From: Paenibacillus sp. XY044
Lineage (GTDB): Bacteria; Bacillota; Bacilli; Paenibacillales; Paenibacillaceae
DNA length: 64,000 nucleotides
NCBI RefSeq assembly: GCF_002257645.1
Contig: NZ_NQMO01000003.1
Coordinates: 248,001-312,000, forward strand
Reading direction: 5' to 3'
Numbering within the stretch: position 1 is the first letter of the stretch; the number at the start of each line of letters is the position of its first letter. Below are positions 59,837 through 64,000 of this stretch, piece by piece. Both the position numbers and the translations under genes were made by a program. The notes beneath the pieces were generated by a model. It ran no database searches and was not told the origin of the DNA. It saw only the letters and a list, made by a program, of their open reading frames with translations.

Positions 59837-59863
59837 GACAGGAAAGGAAGCAAAAAAGTTTCA
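59837..59863 (-). promoter_or_regulatory. ECF-type promoter upstream of the sigma/anti-sigma pair
   Basis: Minus-strand TGAAAC (59858-59863), 17-bp T-rich spacer, TGTC (59837-59840), followed by TAA. This is close to the TGAAAC-N16-CGTC consensus of B. subtilis SigM/SigV/SigW promoters and suggests positive autoregulation. The remaining 59726-60122 region holds no gene. Confidence 0.65.
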
Positions 59864-60122
59864 GCAGCCGTAAATTTTCCTATGTATGATCAGGTGACAA
59901 TGAGATACAAGCGAAGGAAGAGAGTGTCGATTGTATTTGAGCGGGGAGCAGGCAGCTTGTGTCCGCGTACCCTGGATACCGTGACTCCGCTCTACTCGAA
60001 GTTTTCTCTTTTTTCCGAGTATGCTACACTAAAACAAAGGTAAAGAGCGAGCGGTAAATCGCTCTTGTCCACTGCAGACGCACATTGCGGCGCAAATTGA
60101 ATGAGAAGGGAGCATTTGTTCG

Positions 60123-60527
60123 ATGGAAATATCCGATTTTCTGTTCCCCAAAGACAAGGTGGCTTACATCCATTCTTCTTCCAATATGCAGGAAGCTATG
60201 GACAAGCTGGAGCAAAGCCAGTATTCGGCGATCCCCGTTATTGATGACGAGGGGAAATATGCGGGTACGCTGGCCGAAGGGGATTTATTATGGAAATTGA
60301 AAAATACCCCCGGGCTGAGCTTTCAAAATTTGGATACCGTCCAGGTCCATGAGATTAAGCGCCGGATTAAAAATGAATGCGTTTCAATCAATGCGCATTT
60401 GGAAGATATGCTGGAATTGGCCGCCGACCAAAACTTTGTACCCGTTGTGGACGATGACCAGATTTTTATCGGCATTATCCGCCGCAAGGTCATTATCGAG
60501 TATTACACGAGCAACATTAGTGATTGA
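60123..60527 (+). CDS. CBS-domain protein, DarB/CbpB-like
   Basis: A 134-residue protein made of two CBS motifs: MQEAMDKLEQSQYSAIPVIDDEGKYAGTLAEGDLLWKL and ECVSINAHLEDMLELAADQNFVPVVDDDQIFIGIIRRKVIIEYY. The size and FLFPKDKVAYIHSSSNMQEAM start resemble B. subtilis YkuL (DarB), which binds cyclic di-AMP and then regulates Rel or pyruvate carboxylase. GAAGGGAG is upstream. The ligand is inferred from similarity. Confidence 0.82.
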   Translation: MEISDFLFPKDKVAYIHSSSNMQEAMDKLEQSQYSAIPVIDDEGKYAGTLAEGDLLWKLKNTPGLSFQNLDTVQVHEIKRRIKNECVSINAHLEDMLELAADQNFVPVVDDDQIFIGIIRRKVIIEYYTSNISD

Positions 60528-60571
60528 CTATACGGTCTGACCAAAACTGAAACAATGGGTGAATGAAGCGA

Positions 60572-61525
60572 ATGAACAAGTTCACAACGATCCTGAGCAT
60601 GTATTACGGACTGGAGCAGGTGGAAATTTTCCGGCAGAAGGGCGGATGGGCCGCGCTCGCCTATAAGGTGACGGTAACGGAAAGCCGCCGCTCCTACTTT
60701 CTGAAGGTATATGAAAAAGCCAGGGCATCCACGCCCAAATGGACCGCGCGGATTGATCAGTATGTACCCGTCATAAGCTGGCTGGAGCGCTCTACAGGGC
60801 TGCGGGGGAAAATTCCTGTTCCGATCATGACGACCCATGGACATTATCGTTGTGAAGATGATTATGGCATCTATCTCCTCTATGACTATATTGATGGAGA
60901 GACCATTGGGGACAATCCGCTAACACGGGAACAAATTTGCCAGCTCTCGGCCATCGTGGCCGAACTGCATGGCTGCGGCAAAGAGATACCTGTTCAAACC
61001 GGAAATCTCGAGGAGAATTTCGAGCTGCCGTTTACATCAAGCCTGAAGGATATCCTGACGACTAAGGGCATCGATCTTCCAGGCGATTTGAAGGATCTGC
61101 TGGGGCCATACCTTGCAGCGTTGAATCGGATGATCTTCCATGCTGATGAACTATCAGCTAAGTTACAACGAAGCACCCTTCCGCTCGCGCTGTGCCATAC
61201 GGATATCCATCCTTGGAATATGATGCAGCCTCGAAGCCACCCTCAGCTGATGCTGATTGACTGGGAGGGCCTCAAGCTAGCTCCTGTGGAAGCTGACCTG
61301 ATGTTTGTGGTAGACCAACCCTACTTTGATGAATTTATGCAGATTTATCGGCAATTTCATCCCGATTTCAGGCTGAATGGCAAGACGCTACTGTTCTACC
61401 AAATCAGTCGGAAGTTGGAGGATGTATGGGAGTTTGTTGAACAGCTGTTGTTTGACCGTCAATCGCCGTCAGAACGAACATCGACCCTTCAGAGTTTAGA
61501 GAAAGAGTTGCTGGAAATCAAATGA
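60572..61525 (+). CDS. Aminoglycoside phosphotransferase-family kinase 2
   Basis: A 317-residue (or 320 from ATG 60563) kinase-fold phosphotransferase. LALCHTDIHPWNMMQ (HxDxxxxN) is the catalytic loop near residue 210 and LMLIDWEGLKLAPVEADLMF holds the metal Asp. FLKVYEKARAS gives the ATP-site Lys. The ribosome site is weak for both starts. It lies 44 bp after the CBS gene, so co-transcription is likely. Substrate unknown. Confidence 0.8.
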   Translation: MNKFTTILSMYYGLEQVEIFRQKGGWAALAYKVTVTESRRSYFLKVYEKARASTPKWTARIDQYVPVISWLERSTGLRGKIPVPIMTTHGHYRCEDDYGIYLLYDYIDGETIGDNPLTREQICQLSAIVAELHGCGKEIPVQTGNLEENFELPFTSSLKDILTTKGIDLPGDLKDLLGPYLAALNRMIFHADELSAKLQRSTLPLALCHTDIHPWNMMQPRSHPQLMLIDWEGLKLAPVEADLMFVVDQPYFDEFMQIYRQFHPDFRLNGKTLLFYQISRKLEDVWEFVEQLLFDRQSPSERTSTLQSLEKELLEIK

Positions 61526-61577
61526 TCCCGTGCTTACTGAGTTTGATCTTACATGTTTATATAATCATACGCGAGGT

Positions 61578-61615
61578 GAAAAGAGGAGGAAGCCGTTTGG
61601 TTTCCTCCTCTTTTC
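61578..61615. terminator. Bidirectional terminator
   Basis: Perfect 14-bp arms GAAAAGAGGAGGAA / TTCCTCCTCTTTTC with a 10-nt loop between convergent genes. Confidence 0.85.
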
Positions 61616-61622
61616 ATAGATA

Positions 61623-61886
61623 TCAATTGCGCTGCAGCAGCAGATACCCGCTGATATCGGAAGTCTTTTTGCGGAATACCACTTTAAATCCTACATCATG
61701 ATCCTGTAGACAAGCCAATGCAGTGCTGAGCAGTGCGTTGGGTCTTAGGTCTTGCCTGCAGGGAGAGGCACTGCCGATGACACGGGCAGCGACGATCCTG
61801 CGTGCAGAACCGGGAACCAGCGGGTTTCTGGACCAGCTGATCAATACGAGGTCCGGCTGCCGGGTAGCGTTCACACGACGGGACAT
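61623..61886 (-). CDS. Hypothetical 87-residue protein
   Basis: No family recognised. RRVNATRQPDLVLISWSRNPLVPGSARRIVAARVIGSASPCRQDLRPN then LLSTALACLQDHDVGFKVVFRKKTSDISGYLLLQRN. Supported by AGAGGTGAG 7 bp before ATG and by its own terminator. It has no membrane segment; basic N-terminus, hydrophobic C-terminal half. The upstream 61887-62093 region shows no further gene. Confidence 0.55.
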   Translation of the reverse strand: MSRRVNATRQPDLVLISWSRNPLVPGSARRIVAARVIGSASPCRQDLRPNALLSTALACLQDHDVGFKVVFRKKTSDISGYLLLQRN

Positions 61887-62093
61887 AGCGTCTCACCTCT
61901 TTTCTAGTAGATCGCTATATTTAATGCAGAAATGATATGAAACGTGCTAGACATGAACCTTGCAGGACATCGGCATCCTTATCCCTTGTTTGCAAATCCG
62001 TAACAAGTTCATTTCTTACAAACATTCGTTAGTGCAGTGAAAGCCGCTGAATGCGATTGAGTGTTAGGCTTGAGAAAAAGGACGGTGATTGAA

Positions 62094-63272
62094 GTGGATT
62101 CGGGGTTTATGGGCAAACATCGAACGAACCTTTGGAATTTGGATCTGCTGTTCCAAACTCCTGAGGTGTACTCCTGCACAGAGATGGACGATGGGGGGAT
62201 CAGGGCCATCTTTTATGAAGGCCAAGCGTATCAGGGTCACCCTACGCATGTTTTTGCGTACTATGGCCTTCCCGAAAAAGGCCTAAATGGGAAGATTCCG
62301 GCCATCGTGTTGGTGCATGGAGGAGGGGGAACTGCCTTTAAGGAATGGATACGCATCTGGACGAAGCGTGGATATGCGGCCATTGCGATGGATCTGGAGG
62401 GCCATGTTCCCGCCAACAAAAACGAGAACGGCGAATGGCCAGTTCATCGCTTGCGCGGACCGGCGCGCCAGGGGGTATTCGCGGATTACACGGGCCCTCT
62501 GCAAGACCAGTGGATGTATCACGCTGCGGCGGATGTTATGCTGGCCCATTCTTTTCTTCGGTCCTTACCGGACATTGATCTGGAACGGACCGGTATCCAT
62601 GGTATTTCATGGGGAGGCATTGTGACAAGTCTCATCGCCGGTATTGATCACCGTTTCGCTTTTGCCATTCCGGTATACGGATGCGGTTATTTGTATGAAG
62701 CCGACAATCAGTATGGACAAAGTTTTCGGCGAATGCCGGCGCCGGATGCGGAACGGGTAAAACAGCACTGGGATCCTTCGGCTTATTTCAGTCAAGTGAC
62801 GATGCCCATGCTGTGGCTCACCTGGAGTAACGACCCGCATTTTCCCCTCCTTTTATTCAGTAAATCGTTTGAAGCTTCACGGCATGATGAGCGGTCCATG
62901 CTGAGCATTCACTTTGGATTGGGGCACTCGCACGCGAACGGCTGGAAGCGGAAAGAAATCTATGCTTTTGCCGACCAGATCGCCCTGGGCAAACAAACCT
63001 TGACGAAGCTTGTACATATGGAAGAGGAAGAGGGATGGCTTCATGTGAAGTACGATGCCGTGGTCGATGTGAACGATGCAAAAATCTATTACGCCGTAGA
63101 ACGTTCCGACTGGTTCAGCGTGGAATGGTTTTCTTTAAGTGCGTATGTCCAAGGCAGTACCCAATGGATCAGAGCCCGAATCCCCTTGGACAGCCAGGCG
63201 TATTTTCTTCAAATCATCGATGCGCGGGGATGCGTCATGAGCACGCCAATCCGCTTACCAAACCATCCTTAG
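62094..63272 (+). CDS. Alpha/beta hydrolase, acetyl-xylan-esterase/dienelactone-hydrolase-like
   Basis: A 392-residue hydrolase. IVLVHGGGGTAFKEWIRIW forms the oxyanion segment, GIHGISWGGIVTSLIAG the nucleophile elbow (GISWGG) near residue 180, WSNDPHFPLLLFS carries Asp, and HSHAN the His. C-terminal about 100 residues are beta-rich (VDVNDAKIYYAVERSDWFSVEWFSL). GTG 62094 is preferred since AAGGACGG lies upstream; earlier frames start with no site. It is likely an intracellular esterase or peptidase on small ligands; specificity unknown. Confidence 0.8.
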   Translation: MDSGFMGKHRTNLWNLDLLFQTPEVYSCTEMDDGGIRAIFYEGQAYQGHPTHVFAYYGLPEKGLNGKIPAIVLVHGGGGTAFKEWIRIWTKRGYAAIAMDLEGHVPANKNENGEWPVHRLRGPARQGVFADYTGPLQDQWMYHAAADVMLAHSFLRSLPDIDLERTGIHGISWGGIVTSLIAGIDHRFAFAIPVYGCGYLYEADNQYGQSFRRMPAPDAERVKQHWDPSAYFSQVTMPMLWLTWSNDPHFPLLLFSKSFEASRHDERSMLSIHFGLGHSHANGWKRKEIYAFADQIALGKQTLTKLVHMEEEEGWLHVKYDAVVDVNDAKIYYAVERSDWFSVEWFSLSAYVQGSTQWIRARIPLDSQAYFLQIIDARGCVMSTPIRLPNHP

Positions 63273-63548
63273 CATTTCTCATCAAGGGTTAAGGCATGAC
63301 AAATGCTTGACGGATACGCTCCAATGATTTGCACGAAGAAAAAGCCTATGAATTCTAGCGGAAAGAAGAAGGATCGCCAACCTTCAGCTTCATGCAGCCA
63401 GTTGTTGGGGAAATGCCAACGTTTGGCTATTTCATATGCTTTGGACGCATAATATGGAGGTCTTTGGAATAACGCATTCGACAATTTTCTGGTATAATCA
63501 ACTCAGTTTCAGAAATAAGCATTTACGCAGAACAAAGGGGAAATTCAT

Positions 63549-64000
63549 ATGCCGAAGATTATGAAGACGTTAACCATTGCCGGCAGCGACTCCAGCGGGG
63601 GAGCAGGCATTCAGGCGGATTTGAAAACATTCGAAGAGTACGGCACATACGGTTTCAGCGCGCTGACCACGATCGTGACCATGGACCCGGACAACGGCTG
63701 GCACCATAACGTATATCCGGTGGATTCCGGATTGGTTGCCGAGCAGCTGAAGACGGTCTTTGCCGGAGGACCGGTGGATGCGATGAAGACGGGTATGCTT
63801 GGCAGCGTGGACATCGTCCGCGTGGCGGAGCAGGCGATCAAGAGCAACCAGCAGAAAAACGTGGTCATTGACCCGGTCATGGTCTGCAAAGGCGAAGACG
63901 AAGTGCTGAATCCCGAGAGCGCAGAGGCAATTCGCGACCTGCTTCTTCCGCTGGCCACGGTAGTAACGCCCAATCTGTTTGAAGCCGGCGTGCTATCCGG
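63549..64000 (+). CDS. Pyridoxal/hydroxymethylpyrimidine kinase (PdxK/ThiD type), 3' end outside window
   Basis: The first 150 residues of a ribokinase-fold kinase: LTIAGSDSSGGAGIQADLKTFEEYGTYGFSALTTIVTMDP is diagnostic, and VFAGGPVDAMKTGMLGS, VVIDPVMVCKGEDEVL and VVTPNLFEAGVLSG follow in order. AAAGGGG is 8 bp before ATG 63549. Gram-positive members phosphorylate pyridoxal, HMP or both; the C-terminal anion hole lies beyond the window, so specificity is open. The 276-bp gap before it contains only a promoter-sized AT-rich stretch and one doubtful minus-strand frame. Confidence 0.88.
   Translation, partial: MPKIMKTLTIAGSDSSGGAGIQADLKTFEEYGTYGFSALTTIVTMDPDNGWHHNVYPVDSGLVAEQLKTVFAGGPVDAMKTGMLGSVDIVRVAEQAIKSNQQKNVVIDPVMVCKGEDEVLNPESAEAIRDLLLPLATVVTPNLFEAGVLS

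Noticed and set aside
63269..63484. 71-codon minus-strand frame before the pdxK/thiD-like gene
   Set aside because: TTG start without a ribosome site and no family; its sequence looks protein-like (aromatic-rich), so decay of an old gene is possible but cannot be supported.
1..64000. rRNA, tRNA, prophage, complete insertion sequences, replication origin
   Set aside because: No conserved RNA segments, integrase, transposase or DnaA-box clusters were recognised on reading both strands.

Overview
The window looks like a chromosomal segment of a soil or plant-associated Paenibacillus (Bacillota). GC is high for a Firmicute, genes carry strong AGGAGG-type ribosome binding sites, terminators are classic stem plus T-run, AraC-type regulators and glycan-utilisation genes are dense, and the closest recognisable operon types are Bacillus/Paenibacillus ones (murQ-namZ, araL-araM, sigV/rsiV-like, hmp, darB-like). 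No rRNA, tRNA, phage, complete IS or CRISPR array is visible. All assignments come from reading the sequence; no database search was run.

Layout. 1-3403: end of a beta-mannosidase gene and a zinc dehydrogenase. 3531-4690: AT-rich cassette of a TPR-type receptor and an overlapping secreted pro-peptide carrying three NHGANY repeats. 4866-7754: DeoR regulator, AraL-like phosphatase and glycerol-1-phosphate dehydrogenase. 8466-18139: large N-acetylmuramic-acid salvage operon (MurQ, ABC importer, AnmK, GNAT, PIG-L deacetylase, NamZ, MurNAc/GlcNAc-type kinase). 19150-24016: two-component system divergent from a DUF2269 membrane protein and a membrane-fused multicopper oxidase. 24837-29630: a second NHGANY pro-peptide and a paralogous receptor, both on the minus strand, separated by two plus-strand genes. 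29742-31092: TusA and YeeE sulfur-import pair. 31362-46715: AraC-controlled catabolic modules (sulfatase, ADP-ribosylglycohydrolase with sugar isomerase, GH127-type glycosidase, PhyH dioxygenase) plus serine hydrolase, lipase, DUF488 and MarR genes. 46826-53637: flavohemoglobin, then an ECF sigma gene followed by three VOC genes and two effector-binding-domain genes. 53750-64000: a second PhyH/AraC pair, beta-lactamase-fold hydrolase, secreted propeller-like protein, ECF sigma/anti-sigma pair, CBS protein, phosphotransferase, alpha/beta hydrolase and the start of a pyridoxal/HMP kinase gene.

The most striking element is the NHGANY system: two unlinked small secreted precursors with different signal peptides and linkers, each holding three exact copies of the same hexapeptide with the last copy at the C-terminus, and two paralogous HTH-less TPR proteins of the RRNPP/AimR-like type. 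The receptors share a near-identical promoter core (TTGACC, 17 bp, TATACT). One receptor gene overlaps its precursor gene by 47 bp, as in Rap-Phr cassettes. RRNPP peptide signalling is already known in Paenibacillaceae, so the family is not new; the triplicated shared hexapeptide, HTH-less receptors and apparent one-signal/two-receptor layout are what deserve follow-up.

A second system of interest is the MurNAc operon, in which a CUT1-type ABC importer stands where Bacillus uses a PTS transporter and the NamZ exo-muramidase lacks a signal peptide, suggesting import and intracellular cleavage of muro-saccharides.
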